Shown piece after piece: positions 55,300 to 64,000 of a stretch of 64,000 nucleotides of DNA (position 1 is its first letter; the number at the start of each line of letters is the position of its first letter). Origin of the DNA: Curvibacter sp. CHRR-16. Its GTDB lineage: Bacteria > Pseudomonadota > Gammaproteobacteria > Burkholderiales > Burkholderiaceae_C. A program made the position numbers and the translations under genes. The stretch spans positions 310,001 through 374,000 of the forward strand of contig NZ_JAHCSH010000003.1 in assembly GCF_018474005.1 (NCBI RefSeq), read 5' to 3'. A model generated the notes under the pieces. That model was not told the origin of the DNA and made no database searches. It saw nothing but the letters and a program-made list of their open reading frames with translations.

Positions 55300-55691
55300 G
55301 CCTTGGGCGGGCGGTGCAGGGCGCAGATTTTGTTGCCCGATGGGTCGCGCAGATAGGCTATGTACAGCTTGCCAGAGGGGCCTTCGCGCCAGCCGGGTGG
55401 GTCTTCGCATGTCACGCCGCCGTTGGCTATGCCTGCTGCGTGGAATGCGTCTGCCTGCTCGGGCGACGCTGCGGCAAAGCCAATGGTGCTGCCGTTGCCA
55501 TGCGTGGCGGGCTCACCGTTGATGGGGGCGGTGATGCCAAACAAACCAGCAGGGCTGCGGTAGAAGTAGCGCTTGATGCTGAAGACGACGTTTTCCACAC
55601 CGGGGGCAATGCCCAGCGCGCCCAAAGTAGCGTCGTAAAACTGGCGGGACTGGGCTAAGTCATTAGCACCCAAGATAACGTGGCTGAACAT
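55296..55691 (-). CDS. VOC-family protein
   Basis: Vicinal-oxygen-chelate fold of 131 residues (glyoxalase/bleomycin-resistance superfamily). Paired beta-alpha-beta motifs with MFSHVILGANDLAQSRQFYD at the N-terminus and LRDPSGNKICALH at the C-terminus. The substrate cannot be inferred. Overlaps the DTW gene by 4 bp, so co-translated. Confidence 0.88.
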   Translation of the reverse strand: MFSHVILGANDLAQSRQFYDATLGALGIAPGVENVVFSIKRYFYRSPAGLFGITAPINGEPATHGNGSTIGFAAASPEQADAFHAAGIANGGVTCEDPPGWREGPSGKLYIAYLRDPSGNKICALHRPPKA

Positions 55692-55746
55692 GCTCGCTCC
55701 TGTGGAGGGGGAAGGGAATAAACGGGGGGCAATGGTAGCTGAAAAA

Positions 55747-55762
55747 TAGCACTTTTGTGCTA
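55747..55762. promoter_or_regulatory. operator-like palindrome of the toxin-antitoxin pair
   Basis: Perfect inverted repeat TAGCAC-TTTT-GTGCTA, 30 bp before the antitoxin ATG. A typical place and size for a ribbon-helix-helix antitoxin operator. The A/T core also recalls the genome's palindromic repeats. Confidence 0.55.
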
Positions 55763-55792
55763 CATTGATTGGCCCATGACTGGAGAGCTGCC

Positions 55793-56068
55793 ATGTCCAC
55801 CACCACCACCATCCGCATAGAAGATGCGCTCAAAACCCGCCTCGCTGCTGCTGCTCAGCACACGGGCAAGTCGGCCCACGCCTTCATTGTGGAGGCGCTG
55901 GCAGAGCGTGTGCAGCAGGTCGAGCTGGACGCCAGCTTTCACGCACTGGCGCAGGAGCGCTGGGCCCGCATCCGCTCCACCGGTCAAACCGTGGCTTGGG
56001 ACGATGCCAAGGCCTATCTGACAGATCGCGCCAACGGCAAACAGCACCGCAAACCCACAGCACGATAG
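55793..56068 (+). CDS. ribbon-helix-helix antitoxin
   Basis: 91 residues. The N-terminal TTTTIRIEDALKTRLAAAAQ and GKSAHAFIVEALAERV form the RHH DNA-binding pattern of CopG/ParD-type antitoxins. The C-terminal half should bind the toxin encoded 19 bp downstream. The ATG at 55793 was selected over one at 55769. Likely autoregulated through the palindrome upstream. Confidence 0.8.
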   Translation: MSTTTTIRIEDALKTRLAAAAQHTGKSAHAFIVEALAERVQQVELDASFHALAQERWARIRSTGQTVAWDDAKAYLTDRANGKQHRKPTAR

Positions 56069-56087
56069 CCAGCCCGATAGCCACGCC

Positions 56088-56387
56088 ATGACGCGCATTG
56101 AGCTAGCGCCAGAAGTCTTGGACGATTTCGACCGTTTCTTTGATTACATCGAGCAGCACGATCCCAGCTCAGCCCCACAGCGCATAGGTGCCATCGTGGA
56201 CGCCATACAAATACTGAGCCATAGCCCCCATATAGGCCGCCCTGTAGCGGGTGGCATGCGCGAACTGGTGATCGGCCAAGGTGCACACGGCTATGTCGCG
56301 CTGTACCACTACGTGGCAGCGCTGGATACCGTCTTTGTACTGGCGGTGCGCAGCCAGCGGGAAGATGGGTTCAAACGGGAGGGGTGA
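56088..56387 (+). CDS. ParE/RelE-superfamily toxin
   Basis: 99 residues with the compact ParE/RelE fold pattern: MTRIELAPEVLDDFDRFFDYI, GAIVDAIQILSHSPHIGRPV and a C-terminal VFVLAVRSQRED strand. Target (gyrase or translating ribosome) cannot be decided. Second gene of the toxin-antitoxin operon. Confidence 0.82.
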   Translation: MTRIELAPEVLDDFDRFFDYIEQHDPSSAPQRIGAIVDAIQILSHSPHIGRPVAGGMRELVIGQGAHGYVALYHYVAALDTVFVLAVRSQREDGFKREG

Positions 56388-56478
56388 ACGCCAGCGTGGT
56401 CAGGCCAAAGGCGGCCTCGTAGAACTGGAGCGTAGCGGGTACGTCTGCGGCGTAGAGGATGGTGTAGCCGAGTTGGAC
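56371..56478 (-). pseudogene. fragment of a VOC-family gene (N-terminal part)
   Basis: Translation on the minus strand gives VQLGYTILYAADVPATLQFY and then EAAFGLTTLAFTPPV before a stop: the first beta-alpha unit of a glyoxalase-like protein. The remainder is missing and the 3' end runs into the toxin gene. No good start is seen. Confidence 0.6.
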
Positions 56479-56490
56479 GGCATGGAAGGC

Positions 56491-56574
56491 AAGCACACCA
56501 ACACCGCGCTGCGCGACATCAACGACCTGCTGGTGCGCGGCGTGCTGGTCTGGCTGGAGGGGGCAGGTCAGTAG
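56491..56574 (+). pseudogene. fragment of a Fic-family protein gene (C-terminal part)
   Basis: Reads KHTNTALRDINDLLVRGVL and then VWLEGAGQ before a stop. TALRDINDLLxRGVL is typical of the C-terminal winged helix of Fic proteins. The Fic core is absent. Confidence 0.5.
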
Positions 56575-56644
56575 TAACGAGACCAGCGGCTGACAAAATC
56601 CAATCCCATGTCAATAGATGTTCGAATAAGTCATATTGCACCAC

Positions 56645-59476
56645 TCAGTGGATCCTATCGGGTAGGTTAGAAATAATATTGCTCATACGTTGCGTTGCAT
56701 TTTTTTCCTCAACCAACTTACGTGCATCTACACGCCAAGAATCTGACACCACATAGCCTTGTTCTGATCCATTGTGACTCAGTTCCAAACTTAAAACTCC
56801 CTCCTTAGTCAAAAGCTCTAAGTAGGAGGCCAAAGAAAATTTCCCAATAACAGTGACATTTTTATATACATCCTTGCTTTTCCACAAAAAGCGATTTGAT
56901 CTAAATCCTACTTTCAATATCTTGTAAAGATTATCTCGGATGACTTCATACCCAGATTCATCCGCCATTTCCTTTGCATTGAACGCGATAGAAAGATTAG
57001 GACTGAATATGCAACCCTCTCCGAAAAGGGACCTTTCAAGTTTCTCAGGCTGCGACTTCTCATCAAAAATTACAGTAGATGAAGTAAATACCGCCCGTTC
57101 AGGGGCATAGTCACAACTCTGTAAACTCGAAAAATTCTCAATGTAACCATTTTCAACAGTGATGTCTATGAAGCTGAGAGGATAGAAGCGACCGTATATT
57201 GAAAAATAGGTCCATAGCCTTCCTTCAAAATAGGTATTTAAGCTGGCTGTGCGGTCAGCCTTGTCAACGTCAGGATTTAGTGCCCAGTACAAGAATGCAC
57301 TCATCGCCTTACGCCAAGGCAATTTAGACTCAGGTTCTTTGCGGCCGTACCGAATAAGCTCTTGGAACCACCTAACAGTCGCGGGAGAGGCCCGGTGATC
57401 AGCTGAGGGCAATACAGACTCAACTTCGTCGTAAAGTGGCCCCTCTCCAGAGTGAAATTCGGCCATAAATTCAATGGTGGGAGATTGAGAGAACTGCCCC
57501 TCTTTAATTTTCCGAGCCAAAAGGCGGGATTTAAAAAAATAAGTCAGAGAATCGTACTTAAAAGAAATTGCCTTCCCCTCCCATCGCAGAAATGGATTTC
57601 GCAGAAAATTCGCTGAGTTGATATTCTGCGCATCACTATCGCATGCATTGATGTATCCAATGAGGGCCGCTTCTGTGACTGTGTGCTGAGGTGCCCGAAT
57701 AATTTCAATTAGAATATCAAAAAAATCGTCCGGGCCAATCTTTCCAAGAGACTGCTTGGCAATCTCTCTATCTACAATTTTCTTAACCAACGCATCTAGC
57801 GGTTTTGCGCTCGCAAAGAACTTTGCAGTATCCTGAGCGTGCACAGACGACATTGCAGACGAGGATTGCGCTTCCAACAAGTAGTCGCATATTAGTGATG
57901 CGTAGAGCGGTATTGTTGTGTGTTTTTCGGGTTCACCCGCCACATTGAATGAACGCAAAAGCGTATTTGCCTCGCTAATGCTTTCTTTAGGAAGACGCTC
58001 AAGCAAATAGCGGTCTGTGTCTTGACTAGAGAATCCTCGAAGCCGGCAAATAGAGGTTTGTTTAATGCGTCTAAACCTCTCAACGTCGTAATCTCTTACC
58101 GTCAAAATTACTAGGACTTTTCTGAAGCAGTCCTCAAGCTCCGACAGGGAGTGCATGAACTTATCAAAGCTTAGTGACGTGCCCAAATGTGATTCAAGCT
58201 CATCGAAACCGTCAATTAGCAGGATGAAGTTGCCACATGCTAAATTGATCTCAAAGTTATGACTTTCGAGGGAATAAGCTTCATCCATTAGTCCATTTGC
58301 CACCGCTAGTTGATATAGATCACTCACTGAGTCGATGACTGTCGAATTTGAAGTTTCCCGAAAATCAGTGGCAGACAGAAGGATGACGCGCTTTCTTTCA
58401 TGATCATTTATGTAGGCAGCAATATCATCGCAAAACGTCGTTTTGCCTATACCTGCCGGACCAATAACTACGTGAACAGGACTATGCTCATGGGGCTTGT
58501 TTAGGACTGTTTTGACGTATTCCTCTGCACTCAAGGGAGCACCAAGTGGCGCGTCAATCTCACCGATTAGATCCAGAGACTGTTTGATGAAATAAGAAGT
58601 TTTCTCTATTGGGGAAATATCATCCCTGAATGCTTGAGGAAGACAAGACTCCCATACAAAATCGTCAAAATACTTTACATGAACCTTCCTTCCCTTAGAG
58701 TCGAATGATGTATTTTTAACCAAATCAATTACCGACTTTTTCCGATCTATTTCTCCTCCATCAGGTCGGTATGCTCTCGGCGTAATGATTTCCAAGGAGT
58801 CTGGAAAACCAGATCCAATTGAAGTATTGAATTCGTTCAAGGTTTTTTCAATAGCTGTTCTGGACCGAATAAACATCATGCCTTTGAAAAATCCACCACC
58901 AAGATCGACAGTTACATAGTCATATACAAGACGATTTGCGTGATCTGTTCGCTTGATCTTTGTTTCGACTTTGTGCTTTGGAAAGCAAAGTCGAACTACT
59001 TCCTCAGCTCGCGGGTTCTCAAACTTGGCTCGACCTAGCGTCCGTGCTGGGATTCGTTCCTCCATTGACTTTGGCAATGGAGGTGCATCAAGATCACTCT
59101 CGCCAAAAAAGGCAATTCTTAGTACTTTTACGAGTGCATCAAAGGCTGCCGCTTGGCCCTCAGCTTCAGATATCTTGCTACCGGACCCATCGTGTGAATA
59201 CGTGTTACCTACATTTTGCAAGTACTTAATTTCAGTTTTGAACATGCCGGCATCGCGGCTGTTTTCATCGCCTTCAACAAGCTTTGATGCATCAGCTATT
59301 AGCTTATCGAGAAGTCCTGTTGGCTGCATTCCATGCCCCACGATGATCGCTTTACAAACTGCCTCAGCAGTGAGTCGGTATTTGTTGGCAACAGCAGTCA
59401 AAGGGCTGCGAATATTCGCGTCGATTTCCGATAGATGCTGTCCCAACCGCGAAACGATATCTTGATAATTTTCCAT
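56645..59476 (-). CDS. NACHT-family STAND NTPase, candidate anti-phage protein
   Basis: 943 residues. N-terminal helical domain (about 1-125) resembling DUF4145/HEPN-like modules, with YRLTAEAVCKAIIVGHG and NTYSHDG. A middle alpha/beta region (about 145-290) is not recognised. NACHT NTPase: Walker A GPAGIGKTT (339-347), Walker B FILLIDGFDEL (417-427), TVRDY sensor (459-463). The C-terminal part (about 600-943) lacks obvious LRR or TPR repeats. Such proteins are known bacterial defence sensors. Markedly A/T-rich relative to neighbours, so probably acquired. Start ATG 59476 preferred over an upstream TTG. Confidence 0.8.
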   Translation of the reverse strand: MENYQDIVSRLGQHLSEIDANIRSPLTAVANKYRLTAEAVCKAIIVGHGMQPTGLLDKLIADASKLVEGDENSRDAGMFKTEIKYLQNVGNTYSHDGSGSKISEAEGQAAAFDALVKVLRIAFFGESDLDAPPLPKSMEERIPARTLGRAKFENPRAEEVVRLCFPKHKVETKIKRTDHANRLVYDYVTVDLGGGFFKGMMFIRSRTAIEKTLNEFNTSIGSGFPDSLEIITPRAYRPDGGEIDRKKSVIDLVKNTSFDSKGRKVHVKYFDDFVWESCLPQAFRDDISPIEKTSYFIKQSLDLIGEIDAPLGAPLSAEEYVKTVLNKPHEHSPVHVVIGPAGIGKTTFCDDIAAYINDHERKRVILLSATDFRETSNSTVIDSVSDLYQLAVANGLMDEAYSLESHNFEINLACGNFILLIDGFDELESHLGTSLSFDKFMHSLSELEDCFRKVLVILTVRDYDVERFRRIKQTSICRLRGFSSQDTDRYLLERLPKESISEANTLLRSFNVAGEPEKHTTIPLYASLICDYLLEAQSSSAMSSVHAQDTAKFFASAKPLDALVKKIVDREIAKQSLGKIGPDDFFDILIEIIRAPQHTVTEAALIGYINACDSDAQNINSANFLRNPFLRWEGKAISFKYDSLTYFFKSRLLARKIKEGQFSQSPTIEFMAEFHSGEGPLYDEVESVLPSADHRASPATVRWFQELIRYGRKEPESKLPWRKAMSAFLYWALNPDVDKADRTASLNTYFEGRLWTYFSIYGRFYPLSFIDITVENGYIENFSSLQSCDYAPERAVFTSSTVIFDEKSQPEKLERSLFGEGCIFSPNLSIAFNAKEMADESGYEVIRDNLYKILKVGFRSNRFLWKSKDVYKNVTVIGKFSLASYLELLTKEGVLSLELSHNGSEQGYVVSDSWRVDARKLVEEKNATQRMSNIISNLPDRIH

Positions 59477-59544
59477 TTTTTTTAAGTCCCCGATTTGCAA
59501 ATGTTGAGTGTTAATTTCTATTGGTTTAAGAAGAATCTGAAGAG

Positions 59545-60723
59545 TTATTTGACCTGCCCCTGTCCAAACTTCCCCTCGTCTTGAACGCCCATCATCAATC
59601 TCTGCGTAGCCCTAGTCCCCGCCACATAAAACACCCGCGCCGCTTCCTTCTCGTCCTGCCCGGGTGCAGGCATATGCCCCACGCCGGGTAGCGCCACCAC
59701 GGGGAACTCCAGCCCCTTGCTCACCTTCATGGTCATCACCTGTATGGCGTTGGCACCGGGTTGGTAGTCGCCGCTTTGTTTGCGCACGCGGTGCGGCAGG
59801 TGGCGGTGGGCCAATGCTTCGGCGCATACATCCATGGTCTTCCAGTCCGCGCACAGCACGGCCATGTCGCCCCAGGCAAATCCTTCCTTGTGCGCGCTGG
59901 CAAGGTGGTCGGCTATGGCATATGCCTCATCGCGCAGGGTGGGCAGTTTGATGACTATGGGCTCTTGCCCTTCGCGCCCGCAGCTCATGGGCTGCAGCAG
60001 GGGCACGCCGTCGTCGTCTTTGTCGTCGGGGGTCAGCAGGTCAGCCGCCACCAGGCTGGCGGTGTTCAATATCTGTTTGGTGTTGCGGTAGTTGATCTTC
60101 AGTATGGTGGTGCGCCCCTGCGCCTGTATGCCCACGCTCTTGAAGCTGAACTGTTTAGAGCGCGCGCGTTCGTAAATGCTTTGCGCATCGTCATACAGCA
60201 CCAGCAGGCTATTGGTGCTGGGGTCCACCATCTGCGTGATGAGTTTGAGCCATTCGGGCGCGAAATCGTGCCCCTCGTCTATGAGGATGGCTTGGTACTG
60301 CCCGCGTGGGATGAAATCCATGTCCACCCCGCGAATGACGCGCTCCACCATCTCGGCCATCAGCGCGTCGGTGCGCTGGTTGTTGGCGGGCAGGTCTTGC
60401 CCGTAGGCCAAGCTGCGAGCCAGTTGCTCCTGCTGCAAGTCCATCACGCGCATGATGTCGGGCAGCTTGCCTTGGTGGGGGCCGCTCTCTTGCACCAGTT
60501 GCGGGTCGCGCTCCAGCGCGTTGACCACCTGTATGGCGCAGTGGCGGGCTTGGGCCAGTGGGTTGATGACGACCTTGGGCTGGCCGTAGCCGTCCAAAAT
60601 GGTCCAGTACTGGCGGGTGGCGTCTGTGATGGCGTCGAGCTTTTGCTCTAGCCGTTCGGCCAAACGGTGTTCGCCAGTTGAGTCGAACGCTGCGCTACCT
60701 ATGGCTGGTATGAGAGTCGCCAT
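59545..60723 (-). pseudogene. NERD/UvrD-like helicase gene with in-frame internal deletions
   Basis: The 392-residue frame keeps helicase motifs II (ILIDEGHD, 146-153), III-like (LVLYDDAQSIYE), IV (KINYRNTKQIL), V (VMTMKVSKGLEFPVVALPG) and VI (ARVFYVAGTRATQR), but has no Walker A. From memory, intact relatives have about 600-700 residues with an N-terminal NERD nuclease domain. Here segments appear to be missing near residues 30, 86 and 105, all in frame. It could be a decayed gene or a derived ATP-independent protein. Confidence 0.7.
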
Positions 60724-60796
60724 CCCCCGAACACTTCCTCTGCAAAATATACGAATTGCCGTACATCATGCAGCAAAAAAGTGTGTCCACGAACGT

Positions 60797-61978
60797 CTAT
60801 TGCTTCTTTTTTAACGTTAAGGTAAATGTCAGCAAACTCAGCCCCCAGCTGGCAGCGCCGCCCAAAGCCAGCAGCAGGGTGCTGCCCCACAGCAGTGGGG
60901 CTATTGCGCCTGCGGCCACGGCCATGGTAATGGTTTGGATGCTGCCTTGGCAACTGGCGGCCAGTCCGCGCCGGTCGGGGAACATGTCCAGCGCGCGCAG
61001 GCTCAGTGTGGGCATGGCCAAGCTCAGTGCCAGGGTGAACAGGGTGAGCTGCGGGATGCGGGTGGCCACGCTGTCGGGCAGCCACAGATTGCAGGCTAGG
61101 TTGACCAGTACGGCCACTGCCCCCAAGCCGTAGGCGATGCTCAGGGTGGTTTGGGGGCTGATGCGCCCAGCTAGGCGGCCCGAGATGAAAGCCCCCAAGA
61201 TCATGCCGCCCACCAGTGGAATGAATAGCCAACCAAACTCAGTGGCCTGCAGGTGCAGGTGCTGCATGAGGAAGACGGGCGCAGACATGATGTACAAAAA
61301 GAAGCCGCCAAAAAACAGCGATATGGACAGCGACAGCAGCACAAAACGGGCGTTGCCCAGCACCTGCAAGTAGGCGTGCCACAGGCTCACGGGATGCAGG
61401 GACTGGCGTTTTTCGGGTGGCAGGGTTTCAGGTAGGTAGCGCCACACCATGTAGATAAGTGCCGCAGCCAGCACGGCCAAGAACACAAAAATGGAGCGCC
61501 AGCCCCAGTGCGCAGCCAGTGCACCGCCCAAAATGGGCGCTACACCCGGAGCCACAGCAAACACCATGGTCACGTGGGACATGAGGCGTTGGGCGGCAGG
61601 GCCGCTGAGCAAGTCGCGCAAAATGGCGCGGCCCACAATCACCCCGGCCCCAGCCGACAGGCCTTGCAGCGCACGGCCTATCCATAGCAGTTCGATGCGG
61701 TGGCTCAAGGTGCACAGCAGCGAAGCGAGCAAGTACAGCCCCAAGCCCACCAAGATAACGCGCTTGCGGCCCAGCGCGTCCGATAGTGCGCCGTGCCAGA
61801 GCATCATGAACGAGAAGGGCACCATGTAGGCCGTGAGGGATTGCTGCACATCCAGCACAGAGGCGTGCAAATCCCCCTCGATGAGTGGAAAGGCAGGCAG
61901 GTAGGTGTCTATAGAAAACGGACCGACAGCATTGAGCGCAGCCAGCATAAAAGCCAGCAAGGCGTAGGGAATAGGCAT
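60797..61978 (-). CDS. Bcr/CflA-family multidrug efflux MFS transporter
   Basis: Twelve-helix transporter of about 393 residues. Signature VGPFSIDTYLPAFP in helix 1, motif A region GALSDALGRKRVILVG, and GRALQGLSAGAGVIVGRAILRD as the antiporter motif C region. Drug/H+ antiporter group with bicyclomycin and chloramphenicol exporters. Starts at 61978 or 61999 are possible; it is divergent from the thioesterase gene. The tail ends LTLKKKQ. Confidence 0.87.
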   Translation of the reverse strand: MPIPYALLAFMLAALNAVGPFSIDTYLPAFPLIEGDLHASVLDVQQSLTAYMVPFSFMMLWHGALSDALGRKRVILVGLGLYLLASLLCTLSHRIELLWIGRALQGLSAGAGVIVGRAILRDLLSGPAAQRLMSHVTMVFAVAPGVAPILGGALAAHWGWRSIFVFLAVLAAALIYMVWRYLPETLPPEKRQSLHPVSLWHAYLQVLGNARFVLLSLSISLFFGGFFLYIMSAPVFLMQHLHLQATEFGWLFIPLVGGMILGAFISGRLAGRISPQTTLSIAYGLGAVAVLVNLACNLWLPDSVATRIPQLTLFTLALSLAMPTLSLRALDMFPDRRGLAASCQGSIQTITMAVAAGAIAPLLWGSTLLLALGGAASWGLSLLTFTLTLKKKQ

Positions 61979-62035
61979 AACGCGATTATTAGCTGGCATT
62001 GTGCGCAGGGGCGGCAGGTGTCTATCATGCGCAGC

Positions 62036-62527
62036 ATGAATTTGCCCAATCACCAACTTTCTATGACTGTGCTCATGTCACCTGACATGGCCAACTTCTC
62101 TGGCAATGTGCACGGCGGCGCCATCCTGAAACTGCTGGACCAAGTGGCCTATGCCTGCGCCAGCCGCTATGCCTCGCGCTACGTGGTCACGCTCAGTGTG
62201 GATCGGGTGCTGTTTTTGCAGGCCATCCATGTGGGCGAGTTGGTCACCTTCTTGGCCAGTGTGAACTACACCGGCAAGTCGTCCATGGAGGTGGGTATCA
62301 AGGTGATTGCCGAGAACATCCGCACGCAAGAGGTACGGCATGTGAATAGCTGCTTTTTCACCATGGTGGCGGTGGATGAAAATGGCAAGCCTGCCGCAGT
62401 GCCGCCGCTGGAGCCGTCTACGCCTGATGAAGTGCGCCGCTTTGCTGCTGCGCAGATGCGTAAACAATTGCGCCAGGAGTTGGAGCAAAAATTTGCACAA
62501 ACGACACGTGGCAAACAGGTCAACTAG
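62036..62527 (+). CDS. acyl-CoA thioesterase (hotdog fold)
   Basis: 163 residues of the YciA/BFIT-like group: LMSPDMANFSGNVHGGAILKLLDQVAY with the catalytic Asn-His-Gly-Gly region, VDRVLFLQAIHVGELV and the beta strand SCFFTMVAVDENG. It releases free acids from acyl-CoA. Start at ATG 62036; one three codons upstream is possible. Confidence 0.88.
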   Translation: MNLPNHQLSMTVLMSPDMANFSGNVHGGAILKLLDQVAYACASRYASRYVVTLSVDRVLFLQAIHVGELVTFLASVNYTGKSSMEVGIKVIAENIRTQEVRHVNSCFFTMVAVDENGKPAAVPPLEPSTPDEVRRFAAAQMRKQLRQELEQKFAQTTRGKQVN

Positions 62528-62563
62528 CTCCCATTGTCATACACGCTCTGCATAATTTCGCCT

Positions 62564-63181
62564 ATGTCTTCCAAACCTCCAATCCATTCTGCCCCGGATG
62601 CAAGCCGCAAGCCACTGCGTCCATTGCCTAATTTGATTTTTGCCAGCCGTTGGCTGCAGTTGCCTCTGTATTTGGGGCTGATTGCTGCGCAAGGTGTGTA
62701 CGTATTCCACTTTTGGGTGGAGCTGGTGCATTTGCTGGAGGCGGCTTTTGGCAGCCAAACTGCGCTGCAGGCCCTCATCAGCAGCATTGGTTACAAGTCC
62801 GATGTGGCCATTACCTCGCTCAACGAGACCATCATCATGCTGGTGGTGTTGGCGCTCATTGACGTGGTGATGATCTCCAACCTGCTCATCATGGTCATTG
62901 TGGGTGGCTATGAAACCTTTGTGAGCCGCATGGACCTGGATGGCCACCCCGACCAGCCCGAGTGGCTGAGCCACGTGAATGCCTCGGTGCTGAAGGTGAA
63001 GTTGGCCACGGCCATTATTGGCATCAGCTCCATCCACTTGCTCAAAACCTTTATCAATGCCGCCAACTACGACGTGAAGGTGCTGATGTGGCAAACGGTG
63101 ATTCACATCACCTTTTTGCTGAGCGCACTGGCCATTGCGTACACCGACAAGTTGTTGCAGGCGTCTCACCACGAGCACTGA
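62564..63181 (+). CDS. YqhA/UPF0114-family membrane protein
   Basis: 205 residues with four transmembrane helices. Family motifs: [45 protein letters not shown], and [10 protein letters not shown]. Function unknown. ATG at 62564 preferred over an upstream one at 62534. Confidence 0.9.
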   Translation: MSSKPPIHSAPDASRKPLRPLPNLIFASRWLQLPLYLGLIAAQGVYVFHFWVELVHLLEAAFGSQTALQALISSIGYKSDVAITSLNETIIMLVVLALIDVVMISNLLIMVIVGGYETFVSRMDLDGHPDQPEWLSHVNASVLKVKLATAIIGISSIHLLKTFINAANYDVKVLMWQTVIHITFLLSALAIAYTDKLLQASHHEH

Positions 63182-63214
63182 TTGCAAAATTTAGATTACC
63201 CCACCCTTCGCATC

Positions 63215-64000
63215 ATGGCGGCGCTGCTCACAGCGCTGACGACTGCCCTGCTGCTGGTAGGGGCGGTGGCCCAGCGTTCGGTGCGTGAACTGCGCTTGTG
63301 GGCATTGGGCAATGTGCTGGTTTTCATAGGCTACGCCATTACCAGCGCCACCATGTTGCCGCTGTGGGCGCAAGGTGTACTGGGCTATGGTGTGTACATG
63401 CTGGGCCTGTTGCAGGTGTGGCGCGGTACTTCGCTTTTTGTGCGCCGTGCGTGGCGCTGGCAATCAGGCGCACTGGTGCTGGGTACTTTGCTGGCTGGAT
63501 GCCTGTACTTTGCCTATGCCAATCCGTGGCTGGAGGGGCGGCAAATGTGCTCTTTACTGCTCAGTGCCGGGGTGCTGGGCCAGTGTGCATGGCTGTTGCT
63601 CAAGCAAGAGCAGAAAAGCCCCGGACAAATGCTGTGGATTGCCGGGGGCGGCTATGCCGTTATGTCGGTGGTGCTGTTGGCAGAGGTCATCATCCGCCTG
63701 GAGTTTGCTTGGGGAGAGGGTTGGGCGGTGGGCTACTGGTTTGATATTTCGCCCGGCTTGCTCACAGCCCTTGTGATGCCGGTGACGCAGGTGGTGGTGG
63801 CTTATGGCATGCTGCTCATGCTGCTCAATCGCCAGCTTGTCCGCTTGTCCAACCAAGTACACATCGACATGCTCACTGGCATGCCTAACCGGGCTGGTTT
63901 GTTGGCTTTTGCCGATCGTTTGCTGCCCCGTGCGGTGTTGGAGCAGTTGCCTGTGGCTGTGCTGGTTATCGATGTAGACCACTTCAAGAAAGTGAACGAC
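63215..64000 (+). CDS. GGDEF-domain diguanylate cyclase, partial (window end)
   Basis: Open from ATG 63215 to the last base (262 codons) with no stop. About 7 transmembrane helices (MAALLTALTTALLLVGAVA to TQVVVAYGMLLML), then the start of a GGDEF domain: HIDMLTGMPNRAGLLAFADR and VLVIDVDHFKKVND. The active-site loop lies outside the window. The layout resembles 7TM-type cyclases. The true start could lie slightly upstream. Confidence 0.85.
   Translation, partial: MAALLTALTTALLLVGAVAQRSVRELRLWALGNVLVFIGYAITSATMLPLWAQGVLGYGVYMLGLLQVWRGTSLFVRRAWRWQSGALVLGTLLAGCLYFAYANPWLEGRQMCSLLLSAGVLGQCAWLLLKQEQKSPGQMLWIAGGGYAVMSVVLLAEVIIRLEFAWGEGWAVGYWFDISPGLLTALVMPVTQVVVAYGMLLMLLNRQLVRLSNQVHIDMLTGMPNRAGLLAFADRLLPRAVLEQLPVAVLVIDVDHFKKVND

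Noticed and set aside
59545-60723. Gabija-like pair (AAA-Toprim gene plus UvrD-like helicase)
   Set aside because: The two genes are about 14 kb apart and the helicase lacks Walker A, so they are not a GajA-GajB operon.
61793-62035. N-terminal extension of the thioesterase frame
   Set aside because: It runs through the divergent Bcr/CflA gene and its promoter, and its residues look non-coding.

Overview
The window reads as a chromosomal segment of a Gram-negative betaproteobacterium, most likely Comamonadaceae (Burkholderiales). Grounds: GC-rich coding DNA, LPS transport genes (lptC, lptD), the metX-metW pair, the amgK/murU cell-wall recycling enzymes, msrP/msrQ, and short A/T-cored palindromic repeats of a kind I associate with this family. 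The genus cannot be fixed from the sequence. No rRNA, tRNA, CRISPR array or intact insertion sequence was found.

Layout. 0-5 kb: a Kef-type cation/proton antiporter, then kdsD-kdsC-lptC (LPS precursor and transport) and a short-chain dehydrogenase. 5-12.4 kb: a glycine-rich RNA-binding protein, a SAM-II-like riboswitch with a terminator controlling metXW, then hydroxypyruvate isomerase, an M20 peptidase, an odd pseudouridine synthase, a lipase-like hydrolase and a gamma-carbonic anhydrase. 12.5-29.6 kb: a chemoreceptor, an MFS carrier, rsmE, amgK, lptD-surA-rsmA, a secreted guanyl-specific ribonuclease with a barstar-type inhibitor, maeB, an esterase, pepP, murU and an Old Yellow Enzyme.

29.6-41.6 kb is the first accessory-rich part. 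An operon SPFH-SHOCT / DUF4178 / DUF350 / membrane aminopropyltransferase is followed by a small low-GC segment with the architecture of integron gene cassettes (attC-like sites but no integrase). Then come a DUF1176 protein, a MocR regulator divergent from DJ-1/PaiB-type genes, and a Tat-exported FAD amine-oxidase-like lipoprotein that probably belongs functionally with the aminopropyltransferase operon.

41.7-54.5 kb: a DUF2059 protein, a PheC-like periplasmic protein, msrP and msrQ separated by an OLD-like AAA-Toprim nuclease, a secreted hypothetical and a chemoreceptor, then tkt-gap, a diguanylate cyclase and rarD. 54.5-64 kb: a DTW tRNA-modifying enzyme, a VOC protein, a toxin-antitoxin pair flanked by broken gene pieces, a large A/T-rich NACHT NTPase (candidate anti-phage protein), a helicase-like gene that has lost its Walker A region, a Bcr/CflA carrier, a thioesterase, a YqhA-type membrane protein, and a GGDEF protein cut by the window end.

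The strongest candidates for new biology are the NACHT protein, the SPFH/DUF4178/DUF350/aminopropyltransferase system with its FAD lipoprotein, the integrase-less cassette array, and the AAA-Toprim gene inside the msrPQ locus. Family assignments rest on motifs and recall; no database search was possible.
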